Assembly: GCF_030035675.1 (NCBI RefSeq)
Contig: NC_084494.1
Span: forward strand, 19,637,248-19,701,247
Reading direction: 5' to 3'
DNA: 64,000 nucleotides
Origin: Rhineura floridana
Taxonomy: Eukaryota; Chordata; Lepidosauria; Squamata; Rhineuridae
Positions 20,301 to 32,000 of the stretch are shown here, piece after piece. The notes under the pieces are model-generated. The model searched no databases. It saw nothing but the letters and a program-made list of their open reading frames with translations, and had not been told where the DNA came from. The translations under genes and the position numbers were made by a program. Within the stretch, counting starts at the first letter, position 1, and every line of letters starts with the position of its first letter.

Positions 20301-21440
20301 AGGTTTTGTATCCTTCCCACTGGTATGTGGAAGGGAAGCATGTGCTATTTTCCTATTGGATTCCATGCTATTAGCCTTGTGCCTTTTTAAGAACAGAAGA
20401 GCAGCCTGCTGGATCAGGCCAGTGGCCCATCTAGTCCAGCATTCTGTTCTCGCAGTAGCCAACCAGATGCCTACAGGAAGCCCTCAAACAGGACCTAAGC
20501 ACAAGAGCACTCTCCCCTGCTAAGGTTTCCAGCAACTGGTATTCAGGGCAGGGCATGGCCATCATGGCTAGTAGCCATTCATAGCTTTATCCTTCATGAA
20601 TTTGTCTAATCTTCTTTTAAAGCCATTGAAGTTGGCGGCCATCACTGCCTCTTGTGGGAGGGAATTCCATAGTTTTTCACTGTGCATAGCCCTGAATGGT
20701 TCATCTTGGGATTCCTGGTTCTGGCATTGTGGCAAGGATGCAACTAACTTATTCCTCTGTGCTTTTTAATGTCCACATTCCCTTTTCCTAATCTGTCTGT
20801 CTCTCTCTCTCTCTTTCTGTGTTTAAGCACAGTATAAACAGTTGGGAATAGCATCCCTACCATACCACAGCTTGGGGTCAAATGCATGATTGTATTTCTC
20901 TTAACTTAAAAACACGACACAAAAACTAGCGCTTTGGCGGGAGCTGATCTGGACGAGGACTGCAGCACATAGGATAGAGATTAACCTTTTCCCTGCGCAG
21001 TTTTCTTGACTACAACGGATCCCCTCCCTTAAAGCTGCTGTTTGCCCTGGGAGGAAACAAACATGTGCTCCCATATGTTTCTCCTCAGGGGGCGGGGATA
21101 GAAGCTGGAGTAAGGAGAGCAATAGGAAAACTGGGGGTGAATCCCCTGCACCTCAGTCCCAATTTAGACTGAGGCCCCCACAGCTGCTATCTTTAAAAAA
21201 AAAAAAAAAGCTGATAAAGATAGAAATGCAACTGGTCCTTTTTCATTTTGTCTGCTTTGACTCTTAAGTGGTTTAGGGCCTGCGAGGTATTTGAATGCTA
21301 TTGTGGTCAGGTTTGTCGAAGTAGTTTTTTGGGTCCTAAGAGTCCGCATTCCCGCCAAAATACTACATTCCTGATTTTCACTGTCCTTTTCTCTCTCTTT
21401 TCAGAGGATGGCACTGATCCGCAAAACAACAAAGAAATAA
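8345..21440 (+). CDS. TAF12: TAF12, TFIID/SAGA histone-fold subunit
   Basis: TAF12 is a histone-fold subunit that pairs with TAF4 in TFIID and with the ADA1 homologue in SAGA/STAGA. Coding exons: 8345-8413, 11477-11728, 13895-13972, 14278-14392, 17534-17622 and 21405-21440, all with GT-AG junctions and compatible phases. From ATG 11561 (MNQFGPS) the product is 161 aa, the length I recall for human. A Pro/Ser-rich N-terminal part is followed by the H2B-like histone fold (LTKKKLQDLVREVDPNEQL, EEMLLQIADDFIESV, ARHRKSNTLEVKDVQ) and the conserved end RMALIRKTTKK. The frame stays open upstream through the whole of exon 3 and into exon 2, where ATG 8345 has a strong context (GGAAAATGG). This would add 51 residues (MASPFNGP..., LIGLGPHNPKKKQDLDK...). 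I give the longer form; the canonical start is 11561. Intron 2 holds a decayed copy of exon 2. Confidence 0.96.
9187..9400 (+). pseudogene. Decayed duplicate of TAF12 exon 2 with flanks
   Basis: It repeats 8325-8475 in order: acceptor 'ttgcaggaactttttttg', coding part 'tggtcccaca' and 'gtttctgatgtaattaaaga', then intron flank 'aagttggcttgaactcacca' and 'ggcatcatggtgagaa'. The exon-2 ATG is lost through a deletion within 'gaaaatggcctctcc', the donor region is altered, and a roughly 70-base family C MITE ('ggctgcagtctaatccacac' to 'agattgcagcctta') sits inside at about 9259-9327. The copy cannot serve as the normal exon. Confidence 0.85.
9640..9748. mobile_element. hAT-like MITE, family A
   Basis: The left end 'gggaaacctttggccctcca' with 'gatgttgctgagctataagt' is partly mirrored by 'gtagttcagtaacatctgga' at the right end. 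This copy is diverged. Confidence 0.6.
9750..11476. other. TAF12 intron 2, distal part
   Basis: No exon, repeat family or RNA gene was recognised apart from low-complexity stretches. It ends in a good polypyrimidine tract and the acceptor of exon 3 (CTCCAG at 11476). Confidence 0.5.
13600..13765 (+). repeat. LINE 3'-end-like repeat
   Basis: T- and G-rich sequence ('ttgttttaaagttgttattg') ends in 'gagtgaagggtggactacaa', resembling the 3' end of an L2/CR1-group element. It lies in TAF12 intron 3. Confidence 0.4.
15595..15730 (+). repeat. LINE 3'-tail repeat in TAF12 intron 5
   Basis: The sequence 'atttatataccgcttcagac', 'ttgaaaagaagtctctgaga' and 'ggtttacag', followed by an A-rich tail, belongs to the same family as 6765. 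It runs directly into the long inverted repeat at 15731. Confidence 0.55.
15731..15890. repeat. Perfect 68-bp inverted repeat with 24-bp centre
   Basis: Arm 15731-15798 (begins AAAATGTTTTGTATTG, ends TTAATTATT) is the exact reverse complement of 15823-15890. The centre is AT-only sequence. The arms could form a hairpin in RNA or a cruciform in DNA. The right arm reads as the natural continuation of a LINE-type A-rich tail; the left arm looks like an inverted copy of it. Confidence 0.9.
16748..16866. mobile_element. hAT-like MITE, family A
   Basis: The arms 'gttggacatctcccatcagc' and 'gatgggagttaaatccaaca' are inverted, with outer ends 'atagccctccagttgttgtt' and 'ggaaggccacaggtg'. Confidence 0.65.
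17068..17216. mobile_element. hAT-like MITE, variant ends
   Basis: The left end 'agagttcttcactttttggt' and 'ccccagatgttgttggacag' mirrors the right end 'aacctctggggacccaaggt' and 'tgaagaacagtgct'. The outer termini differ from family A, so it is a separate subfamily. Confidence 0.6.
17262..17335 (+). repeat. LINE/SINE-type 3' tail
   Basis: The segment 'aatgccgccctgggctcttg' with 'ggaggaagggtggaatataa' ends in an (ATAA)n stretch. It is the same tail as at 2055. Confidence 0.6.
18405..19290 (-). mobile_element. CR1 LINE, 3' part of ORF2 and 3' end
   Basis: The minus strand encodes the end of a CR1 reverse transcriptase: NKIQSDLDRLEHCAENN, EKDLGIVADHKLNM, LVRPHLEYCVQFW, RLKELGIFNLEKRRLGGDM and FKYLKG, then VQQWNQLRREVVGSPTPEAF. 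The 3' end carries the CR1 'catagaatagtagagttgaa' motif near 18410. The element is 5'-truncated, and its frame is interrupted around 18640-18660 and near 18990. The left-hand MITE at 19290 abuts it. It lies antisense within TAF12 intron 6. Confidence 0.9.
19290..19386. mobile_element. hAT-like MITE, family A (one end truncated)
   Basis: It has 'caactcccatcagtcccggc' and 'atggccagtggccagggatg', then 'agcaacctctggaggaccac'. The left outer arm is missing where it meets the CR1 element. Confidence 0.6.
19815..19885 (+). repeat. LINE 3'-tail fragment
   Basis: The piece 'tttatttatttattatttga' with 'ccacccttcctcccagctgg' and 'agcccagg' is a short copy of the common squamate LINE tail. A similar fragment is at 11785-11850. 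Confidence 0.5.
20375..20715 (-). mobile_element. CR1-like LINE fragment (second subfamily)
   Basis: The minus strand reads LWNSLPQEAVMAANFNGF followed by KRRLDKFMKDKAMNGY, the end of a CR1/L3-type reverse transcriptase. The non-coding end 'gatcaggccagtggcccatc' and 'tagtccagcattctgttctc' is a widespread reptile repeat. It is distinct from the CR1 copy at 18405. Confidence 0.75.
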
Positions 21441-21885
21441 TGCTCGGGAATGGCAGGGAGATTTCAGAAAGACTCTTGGGAAAAGAATCTGCCTCAAACT
21501 GTGGAGTATCCATAACATCATCCATGGGATTGCTTGTTACGGCTTTACAGAGAAGCGTATCTTTTCATGGTGCAGCAATATCTGACTTTCAGAGGAGATC
21601 TGCCAAAAGTCATTAGGCCCTCCCTTCTCTCCCATATATTTCCCCAAAAGAACACAATGTATCTTGAAACACAGACTTTATTTTCTGCCTTCAGAGTGAT
21701 TTATGGTGTAAGTGATTGTCCAACGGACAGAATATTTTGGTATTTTTGGGAACAGTATTAGAAACAGCTGTAGATGTTTTTCATTTCCCTTTTACTCTTT
21801 GTAATGTTGCTGTTTATAGATATTTGGATTTGTTTTACAAGTAAAGAAATTATGAATATAAAACTAGGTTGCAGTGTTGACGCAG
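21441..21885 (+). other. TAF12: TAF12 3' untranslated region (extent uncertain)
   Basis: It follows the TAA stop of exon 7 directly. A variant poly(A) signal (TATAAA, about 21857) is the first candidate; a canonical AATAAA occurs near 22640. Which one is used cannot be read from the sequence. Confidence 0.5.
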
Positions 21886-22960
21886 GTTGCAAAAGGGCAT
21901 CAGAGCAGAGCCAGAGATAGTTGCTCAAGGCATACTTTTCCCCCCTAATTCAGTACTCAACATGGATTGTATTGCAAGGCCTTTTATCTTTACGGATGCA
22001 ATAGATGTCCAGTTGAGCTAGCTACATAGCAAAACTTCTATGAGGATGGTTGGTTCAGTTGAAAAGCCTTGGTCTAGTTCCCAACGCACACGGATTTTTT
22101 TTTTAAAACTGGCAGCCTCTGACTAATGGGAGAACCCTCAGCATTCAAAGCGGTATATAGATCTGGGTTCAAACAATTTGTGGCTTGTTCATATCTCTTC
22201 TATTACTGGGTGAAAAATACTCTTCAGAATAGTCGCCAGCCCTTCACTGAGTGGTCTAATGCCAAAAAGCACATGCAAGCTTAAAATCGGTGAAATTGGT
22301 GCAAAATTCACTGTTGCCTCAGATTTCCATGCATCATGAATTTTTTTTTCTTTTTTGCTGTTTCTCGAGCTCCTCACTAGCTGAAAAACTGCCCTCCTTC
22401 TCTATTTCCCACTTGATCGGTTGAGCTGTAGTAACAAAAGTGTTGAACTGCCCATGATCTAAAGTAATTAACGAGGCATTTAATTGACCACCCAATCTAT
22501 GTTTCTGGTGTTCTTTGTCTGAATGTCTGTTGTGTATATGTGTGTGTGTATTCAGTTTGCATTAAGCCATCCATCAGAGGCTATAGAAATCTTTCCTTTT
22601 TATGCCATATGCCAGTTCTCCACTCGTTTAGACTACAATAATAAACAAGTACATTAATGTACCCTCTGTTTTTCATGAATTCTGCCAAGATAATATCCAG
22701 GACAATTTAGTAGAACCATAGGGCTTGTCTTTGTAGTTTGAGCAACTATGAATATTCATTTGTGAAAACAGTTCTTTTTTTATTTCACCATGAGATTAGC
22801 AGCCAAACTGAATCTGACTGAGGCACTCTCCTACAGATCCTTAAACCACCCAAGATAAATTCTAAAATTTCACCATGGGGGCAAAGCTTCGCTGGAAAAA
22901 AACAACTGCATTTTTTAAATAAATTGTGTCACTTGAAAGCATGTTCACCAGTGTTGAAGT
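21886..22960. other. Downstream of TAF12, nothing recognised
   Basis: No coding frame, RNA gene or clear repeat is seen. Part of it may belong to a longer TAF12 3' UTR. Confidence 0.4.
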
Positions 22961-22966
22961 TCTGCA

Positions 22967-23080
22967 GAACAGGGAAACTACGGTTCTCTAGATGTTTGTT
23001 GGATTACAACTCCCATCAGCCCCAGCCAGCATGGCCAGTGGTCAGGGAAGATGGGAGTTGTAGTTTAAAAACATACGGCT
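22967..23080. mobile_element. hAT-like MITE, family A
   Basis: The arms 'ggattacaactcccatcagc' and 'gatgggagttgtagtttaaa' are inverted around 'cagcatggccagtggtcagg'. Confidence 0.7.
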
Positions 23081-23694
23081 GCAGTATTGCCTCAGCCAAC
23101 TTTTCCTGAGCGGAAATCGGCACATTCTGATCCTCCCCACTAGCTTCCAAGCATTTGCCCCTGAGCTGCTGCTGCTGTTTTGCTTATCCTGAAACTGCTT
23201 CACATGGGATATTTTTTCTACATGTAGCGAGTTCTAGAGGTAGCTATTACATGGATCTTTCACCACAGGTACCAACATGGGGAACAAGCTACCAAATCAT
23301 CACTTCTCATTGCATATGTTAAGAAGGGCACCTTATAATTGTCACATTGTACAGAAATTAATGTGCTTTGTCATAAGCCTGTATCAGTAAAGCGTCATAT
23401 GTGAACTAGTCACACTATAGGAGGTTAACAAAACCCAACCAAATTGTAGCACTCTGTCCAAGAATCTAAAAATCAAATTGAGGCTGACCTAATCTACTTT
23501 ACTTAATGCCTTCAGTTGGATAGTTACATCCATAATAGGTTGTATGTATTTCAGCTGTGTGTTCCTGATTTCCTCCTGCAATATGTTTTTTTATAACCAT
23601 AGAGTGAAGGAGGTCTGCTTCAGGGGTATGTTAACAAAGTATGTTGTTGTAAACCACCCTGAAGAATGCAGTTGGGCTATGCCATCAGCATACA

Positions 23695-23918
23695 TACAGT
23701 AGGGCCCCGCTAATGCGGCGGGTTAGGGACCAGGCCCCCGCCATAAAGCGGGGCCCCATAGACTATAATGGGCCACGTCACACGAAAATGATGTCAAAAT
23801 GGCGCACGATGGAAAAAACCTGCCGTATTAGCAGAACAAGCGCTGTAAGAGCGGGGCCTTTCCCAAATTGAAAACTGCTGCATGAACGAAGCGCCATAAA
23901 GCGGGGCCCTACTTTATA
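23695..23918. mobile_element. Tigger/pogo-like MITE
   Basis: The terminal inverted repeats are 'cagtagggccccgctaatgc' and 'cgccataaagcggggcccta' (revcomp begins TAGGGCCCCGCTTTATGGCG), and a TA lies at each end, as expected for the Tc1/mariner-pogo group. Internal strings such as 'gcgccataaagcggggccct' repeat the end. There is no coding capacity. A diverged relative is at 35125. Confidence 0.7.
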
Positions 23919-25510
23919 CTCTCCAGTATCAACTATGCAGAAGTCTAGATTTTTTTCCCCACGTTAAATGTACCTGCAAATTCTGTTTTCTCTGGCTTCT
24001 GCTGATGCTCTTTCAAGTAAAGATGGTGAGATGGTAAAAGAAGAAATACAGGTCTCTGGATGAGACCAGTGTATACTAAAAGAAAAATTGCATTGACAAG
24101 GTGAAAATGATACTTTAGAGCCTGTTCCTAACTTTTTCAATTATAATTGAAATGTTGCAGTGTATTTGACTCTTGAAAAGCCACAACGATGTTGATCCAG
24201 AAACATTTGAAACTAACGATTTGAACTACCCGCCCTTAGAATGCCTTGCAGCTGCCACACCATTTGCAGTTAACAGCTGAATTAATCTGTGCACATTTCT
24301 TAAAATGGCACTTGCCCTAGCATGGTCTGTGCTTATTCTGTCATCGTAAGTGCAGAATTTAGCATCCTAGCAAATGCATACATTACGTAGCTTGAGCCTA
24401 TACGATTGCTCAGATGTAGGTCCAGTGGTGTCTACTCCAAGCGTGCATGCTTTGGCCTGTAACCTTAGTTTGGGAACAATTGGCTCTATACAACAGACTG
24501 TTCTCCAGCATTGTCTCTTCACCTTTCTTATGCACTATTGATGTGACAGCGATATTATGGTTATGAGATGGAGTGTTTTGTTCTCTGTTTTTAAATTACC
24601 TTGTGATTGTCAATGCAATATATTTGCTTGATAGTAGAGGATGGCCTAGAGCCTAGAAATGCAGAAAATAGGCAAGGGAGTATTTGGTGTGACATAATTC
24701 TAAAAGCTCTGTTTGCGAATGGCTGTTATAACTGGGGTGTCTGCTTGCCATTATTGTCTGCTTTGGGAAATTTTGCTGTGCAGCAAGGAATCTCTAGAAG
24801 ATTATCTTTTACCCCCAATGGTGGGATTTATGGGAGAAAATACCCTCCACTTGCTAACGCTACCTCATTTGGTTTCTATTGATGCTTTAATAGTGTACCA
24901 CCTAAAACTGATCACTCACTTTGCAAATATATGACTGTGCTTTCTTTTATTTCTGTTCTGCGTCTTACAAGGAACCCACATGTTCTAATTAATGCTTGAC
25001 CCAGATCTGAAAGGAGAGCAACTATTGGTCTTTTCCCAAACGTGCCTTCCTGCCATCTGAGATCTTTTTTGCACTGAGCGTGATCTAACCTAATTCTGCA
25101 AAGGACCTCTTCCCATTCTGTATCAAAACTCTTAACAAATGTCAGATTGAGCTCTGTTTATTTGTAGCAGCCTAAAGAGAGTTCTGATTAACTTGAAAGT
25201 TTGCTCATTACGCTATTATGGTATATTTGGTGCTAATTTAAAATCCTTTGACATTTTCCTTACCCCCATTAAGACAATTCTTAAGACAACCGAGGGAGAG
25301 AAAGTATATGACCTTTATCAGCAAGTATTCTGTGGAACATTAGACACCAATGCTATTTCTTCCTAAACTCAGAGATGATAAAATGTATCCTAGTTCTCAA
25401 ACGGGTCAGCTAAAGAGGATGGATTAACTCAGGTGTTCACAAATCTGGGGGTTAGCTAATGGGAGTAAAAAAACATGATTATGGTATTGTGCAAGGCATG
25501 CTTATGCTTT
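23919..25510. other. Intergenic, nothing recognised
   Basis: Single-copy-looking AT-rich sequence lies between TAF12 and the Rab genes. Short open frames, such as 24607-24882, show no recognisable domain. Confidence 0.4.
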
Positions 25511-25511
25511 T

Positions 25512-25600
25512 AAGTTGGATTCCTGCATTGAGTAGGGGGCTGGACCGATGGCCTTATAGGCCCCTTCCAACTCTACTATTCTATGATTCTATGTGCTTCT
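25512..25600 (+). mobile_element. CR1 3' terminus
   Basis: It runs 'agttggattcctgcattgag', 'gccttataggccccttccaa' and ends in 'attctatgattctatg', the typical CR1 3' octamer-like repeat. This is a very short, 5'-truncated copy on the plus strand. Confidence 0.8.
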
Positions 25601-25861
25601 CAGGAAGGGGATGGCCATATTAGCTCCATATATTTAAAGCCAGTGCCCTCCATAGCAGATGTAAAACAGGAGATGGCAAGATTGGGGCTTGTGAAGAAAA
25701 AGCAATAGATGGGTGGAGCAAGGCTGAAACTTCAGGTGGAGCAGGTGCAGATTTTTCAAAAATACTTCCAGAGATGTGTGATATGTGCAGAAATTAAAGA
25801 GGTAAATTGCAGCCGTTGGTGAAACTACGCCAAAGGGAGCCTCTGATCAATGATCTGTCCT

Positions 25862-25867
25862 TTTATT
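25862..25867 (-). terminator. Candidate poly(A) signal of the RAB39/42-like gene
   Basis: The minus strand reads AATAAA about 190 bases past the stop codon at 26053. Confidence 0.45.
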
Positions 25868-26052
25868 CTGCAGGGGTTTTATTCTCCCAAATGCTGGATT
25901 AGCAATAAAGAAAAGGGAACCTCCTTTTTACACCAGCCTATAAAGGCCTTCTACAGCCTTCAGTGCTTGCAATATGAATGGCTAATGGGAATACATAACA
26001 GAGTTCTTATGTAAGAGGGCCTCTGCAGCCTCCCAGAGGCACTTGTCTATTG

Positions 26053-29000
26053 CTAGCAAGAGCATTTCTTTTCTTTTTTCGGCGCCTGGACCTCAGGCTG
26101 TGCTATGGGCAGCAGTTTGCTTTTCACCCCATCCCATTGTTCCCTGGGTCTCATTTTCCCACTTTTCAGTGCCTCGTAGATTCCCAAGGTTAACGTCTGG
26201 AAAGCCTCTTCCACGTTTCTGTTGCTCTTAGCAGATGTTTCGATGTACTTTGCCTCCAGTGAAGAAGCCAGTTTCTCTGCCTCTCTTTGCCCAATCTTCC
26301 GTTCTGCCTCCAAGTCACTCTTATGCCCAACTAGGACAAAGACCACGTGGTCAGGCTTTACCGTGTCCATCACTTCCTGGTGCCATTTCCTGATGCTTTC
26401 GAAAGATGCTCGGTTGGTTAGGTCAAACATCAGCACTCCTCCAGCTGAGTTGCGGTAATAGGAACGTGTCACTGACCTAAGTCACACACAAGGAAGGAAA
26501 TTAAGTCTCATTTGGGTCAACATAAAATTGGCCATATTCAGCTTAGTATCTTTTAATTTTTATTGGCATAGTTGTATGTTGTTTTGGATAGAAGGGGTTT
26601 ATAAATGGAAGAGAACACAAGAGCCACAGATAAGACTAACTGAATAAGGCTAGGAACGCATTGTATATGGTAAAACATGCACACCTAAGATAATTGAGAA
26701 GGTTGACTAATACAATAAATGTTGGATTAAGTTGCAGTTAGTTAATCCATTGTCAGAGACAGTATGCTTCTGAATACCAGTTGTTGGAAACTGCAAGAGG
26801 GGAGAGTTGCTGTTGCATTCAAGTGATGCTTGTGGAATTCTCACAGGCAGCAGGTTGACCACTGTGAGAATAGGATGCTGATTAGATGGGCCACTGAACA
26901 CTGGAATACTGTATAGCGAATGATGTTAGTGTTAAGTTCTTGATGCAATTATGAAGTTTAGCTATTGATGGCTGAGTTATTTTATGCATGGTGATAATGT
27001 GGAAATTACAGAATTAAATACTAAAATAATTAAAATGTTAAATTAAAATGTTATTTAAAACAGAATAAAATATATTCCAGATGGAAAGGAATTAACTGTT
27101 CTTAGCTGTAAAAGGCTTTACAGACAGCCAAGTATTATGAGTTAGAAGAAGGAAACAAAGATATAGTTAGGAATGTCTTTCTGAAAAGGGAGGAACCTTT
27201 CCTATTTGATCAGTTTTGAGTCTGCGGAATGAGTTCCTCAAAGAAACAGCTGGTCTATGTCTGTATCACACTTGGTTGTGCAATGGAGACATCTTACCCA
27301 GTTGCTTACCTTTCTCTGTTATACATCCCAGAAGAATACAGAGGCTTCTGCTGCCGAGTAGAATGGAAACTATAGCTGTGTACATACCATACATTTAAAG
27401 CACATGACTTCTGCCAAATAATCCTGGGAACTGTAGTTTGTTACGAGTGCTGGGAATTGTAGCTGTGTGAAGGTAAACTTCCATTTCCAGGATTCTCTGG
27501 CAGAAGTCATGTTTAAATGTATGATGTGTACACAGCCTAAACTGCTCAGACCATAGAGATGAATGTGGCTAAATTACATGTTTAGTACAGAAATGGACAG
27601 GCAGTTATGGGGCAGAGCTGGCTGCTGCAATTTGGAGACATCAAGGCTATCAGCAGGGAGGCACAGAGGGATTTCTAAATTACTATTTTACGTTGCCAAT
27701 GAGTTTCCATGAGGAACTGCTCATATTCAGAATGGGCTCATTGAAATTTTTTAGGAGTAATTTATTACTATATTTCTTTGCACTCCCTGTTACTCCATTC
27801 TCTGTGTACATCTTGTATTTGTTTAGAGAAGGGACAGCCCACCTCACTGCTCTCTCCCACCCCAGCACTTTGTATTTTGATAAGTGAATGATTGTTGTAA
27901 GCTGCTTTGGGCAGTGTGGAAAGGCGGCATATAAATAAACGCAATCCATCCAGCTGCAAAGTGAAGTTTCAGAACAATTGTGTTCCAAAAAGTGAGCATC
28001 TCCTCAAAATTAACAATTCTGAGGAGTCAGATTATTTACCATGACTACTCTATATGATAAACTCTAAGGCTGCAATCCTAAACATACATACAGGGAGCAG
28101 ATCCCATTGAGTAGCACATTGGGGCTTAATTCCACATAAATGCATAGGATTGTGCTGCACATGGACTGACTTCAGGCTTGCAAGTGTGTCTAGAAAGTGC
28201 TGCGAATTTAGGTAAATATCTGCACAAGTAAGAAAAAATTGCGACCAAAGATATGCCCAGGCAGTTCAAATCAATGGGTTGTATTCAACAAAGTCTGCCT
28301 CAGAATAGACCCACTGAAATGAATGCATCAAAGTTAATCATATCCATTAACTTCAGTGGATCTTCTCTGAGTAGGACTAGCACCACCACAAACACACAAT
28401 CTCCCCTACCCTCCTGATCGTCTCTGATGCTCTCCTTAGCTTACCATTCATAGAAAGCTATGTGGTTGTGATTTGGCTAAAAGTAGCAGGAGCCAGGGGA
28501 ATTGCTGAAGGGTCCCACTAAGGGCTCCCCTATCTTTTCGTTTGTCATTTGAGCAGGGAATTGTTTACAGTATCTTGGCCTCCTCTAGCTTCCACCCTGT
28601 CTTGTTTGCTTGTTCCATTCTGTCATTCATCCTTCCCTCGAGAACCTGTTTCTCAGGCCAGTGCTCCAGCAGTGCCAACAGCTCACAAGTTTAGGGCAGA
28701 AGTCTAGGGCCCCATTCAACAGAAGGAGCAAGAAGGTATCCAATTGCAGCAGGGCTTGCCTCATTTTGAAATAACTTATATTACCATCTTCTAGGGCAAG
28801 GGAAAGGAACCCTTTTCAGCTTGAAGGCCAGATGACCTTCTGGGCAATCTTCTTGGAGGGGACATGTGCCTGTGGTGGGTAGGGATGGGGGAAAATATCA
28901 GCTAAATCGGACTTAGTACCAGATTCCAACTAAATTCAACAGTTCGCTATCTTTTTAGACCAGCATAGATTTTTTTGCTGTGGGCCACAGCTATAATAGG

Positions 29001-32000
29001 CACCGATTTTCTTCCATTTCCCCCTTCCCCAATTTTACGTAATTATCTTTCTAATTTCATCTAAGTTGATGCATTCGTAACAGTGTGTAGGTGTGATAAA
29101 CAGGAAAAAAATAAACCACATAGAACACCATGACCATTCACATAAGCATTTGTGTTAAAAATTACACAATTTCCCCCCCACAACCAACGAAACAATGGTG
29201 GATCGAATCAGCAAGTGCCAAAGCAAGCGGGAACAAAAAAAGGGCAGCTCGGGACGGAATGATGGACTATCGGAACACAAGCAGATCGGAACTAAGCAGC
29301 AAACCCACACCCCTAGTGCTGGGTGGCACCAGGGGCAAAAGTGGGTGGAGCGAGGGACATACATTTTACCTTTCTACAGTAGGCTACTTTACACAGGTAC
29401 ATAACCCTCTCTATCTGTCATCCAGGCATGCAAAAGACATTATCAGAGTTCAAGGACACACTTCAGCCAAGCAAAAACACTTAAGCAGAATGCAAAGCAG
29501 AGCCAATGTGGTCTGGGGAGAGTCCTGCAGACCAGATATGAGTTTGGAGGGCCACATTTGGCCCCTAGGCTGAGGTTCTAGACCCCCTGATGATCTAAAG
29601 AGCTCCCCCGGCCCTGCATAAAACAGTACATCCAAATTTTAAAATTACCTAATAGAATTGCACTGTCCTTTCAGTGACCCTGCCTCTGGATTCTCTGTCT
29701 CATAGCCCTGCAGCATCTTGGGCTCTCTTGCCTCTCAGCCTTCCAGCTCTACTTGCAATAGCATATGTCTCCTGCCCTCAGGCTCTTCTTGGTTCCCCTT
29801 CCCCCTCCCATCAGTCAAACAGACCCCTCGCATCTTTAATGGAACCTGCACTGTTTGTCAACATTCTATAGCTGACAAACTATACCATTCATAATTAGTG
29901 TTTGCAACCATTCCATGCTGTCACAGCAGCTCAGGAAAAAATGGGTGAGGGAGACTGACCTGTGGTTGTTAAGACACACATCAATCAGGGTTCTGCCTAT
30001 TATAAAACGTGTGGATACTTAAATATAGAGCCCAGTTGATTTTAGTACAGCTTTGAAATGGGAAGGGGGTCCCAGCACAAGGGGGAATTGGATCTGGCCA
30101 AAGGTCCAGAAGTGACCAACCCTCTGTGGGCTATGAGTCAATCACCTGGCATCATGTAATGTCAGGTGACCAACAGTGTGGGGAACCTTTGGCTCTCCAG
30201 ATATTGCTGAACTACTGCTCCTATCATCCTGGCCATTGGCTATGCTTGCAGAGGCTGATGGGAGCTGGAGTCCAACAATATCTGGAGGTCAAAGATTCCC
30301 CATACCTGGAATAGAGGAAGCGGTCATATACTTAGACCATTGGTCTATCTAGCTCAATATTGTCTAAAGCAGATGTGGGGAACTTTTGGCCCTCCAGATG
30401 CTTATATGGATATTCTGCAGTGGCGGCTGGCCCATTAGAGCAAAGGGGCACTGCCCCACCAGCCTCAGTCTTGATTTCTCGAAGCCCACCTGCTTTTGTA
30501 CAACCAGTCCAGAGAGTGGCTCTGGCTGTCTGCTTCCTCCTCATCCTCAGCATTGCCCTTGTACATGGGGACAAAACTAGAATTAGTTCGCTCCAGCAGT
30601 GCAGTGGCAAATTCAGAAGTGCAGGGTCCCTTCATGTTAGTCACAGCCATATCCCCTTCCCCCATTTTTGCTGCTGGGTTGAGAATTAGATCCTTGTTAA
30701 TGCCTTCTCTCACAACAACGGACATCCCCAGGAGTCAATAACCACAAAAGGGGAAAGTTAGCTACTGAGAAGAGTCTTCTCAATGGCTGACTCATCTCCT
30801 TTTACTCTAATTGGCTCCAATCAGCAGGAAAGTACAAAAAAGCATATTAGAAGACTCTTCTCAGTGGCTAACACATTATTCTTTCATGCTGATTGCTTCA
30901 TAGGATGCTAGAGACATAGGGACCCTGCTGGGACCCTGCTCCCAAAAAAGGAAGAGGTGTAAGATCCCCTGAGACCCCAAATGACTACACCCCTGGTTGG
31001 CTCTGCCTGTCATTTTTCAGGCTTCACCTACTGTTGGGCTCGTTGCTATTTGCCCCACCCAGCAGGTACCAGCCACCACTGATATTATGACACATCCACC
31101 TAGTATTTTAGACCTGACCAATTCATGCAACAGAATGAGGAGAAATGGACTTCACCATTTCAGACTTCAGGTGGGGATATCACACTTTGAATGTTCCCCT
31201 GTGTTAGGAAAACTACCCACAAATAGAAAACCAGCACAGTGGGCAAAGGGGCGGGATTAGAATCCTGGTGTGCTAGTTTTCTATGTGCAGATTGCTTTTT
31301 ATGTGGGTAGCATTCAGAAGTAATCTGAACCAGTGCAATCTATTCTGCCACCTCATATTCTGCAGCACCTGTAGGTCTCCTATGCGCAATCCCAACATCA
31401 TCTGCACTGTCCACCAGTTACTCATACTATTGCCCACAGGATGTCCAAGCCATATATCAGTGTGGTATAGTGGTTAAGCTTAAGACCAGGGAACCCCAAG
31501 TTCAAATCCACAATCAGCCACGAAGCTCACTGGGTGATCTTGTGCCACCGCAGGGCTCTAAGTGTCATCTAAATCACAGGATTGCTATGAGGATAATATG
31601 GAAGAAAGGTGTTCTGCAGACTCCAGAATGAGGGTTCTGGAAAGGCTTAGTAGAGCTAACCAGTCATAGAATCACAGAGTTGAAAGTACCCTAAAAGGTC
31701 ATCCAGTCTAACTTCCTGTCAATATAGGAAATCAATTACTACAGCATTTCTGATACGTGGCCTTCCAGCATTTGCTTATAAAGCTCAATTGAAGGAGAGT
31801 CCACCATTTTCCAAGGTAGTCTGTTCCACGGTTAAACAGTACTGTCAGGATGTTTTTCCTAAATTTTATTAGCAATCCTTTATCTTATACATTTGAACCC
31901 ATTAGTTGAACCCCTTTATTAACACAGGGAAACCTGTGACGTGCCACATGTTATTAGGCTCCCGCCAGCCTCAGTGAGTCAGGGGTGATGGGAGTTGTAG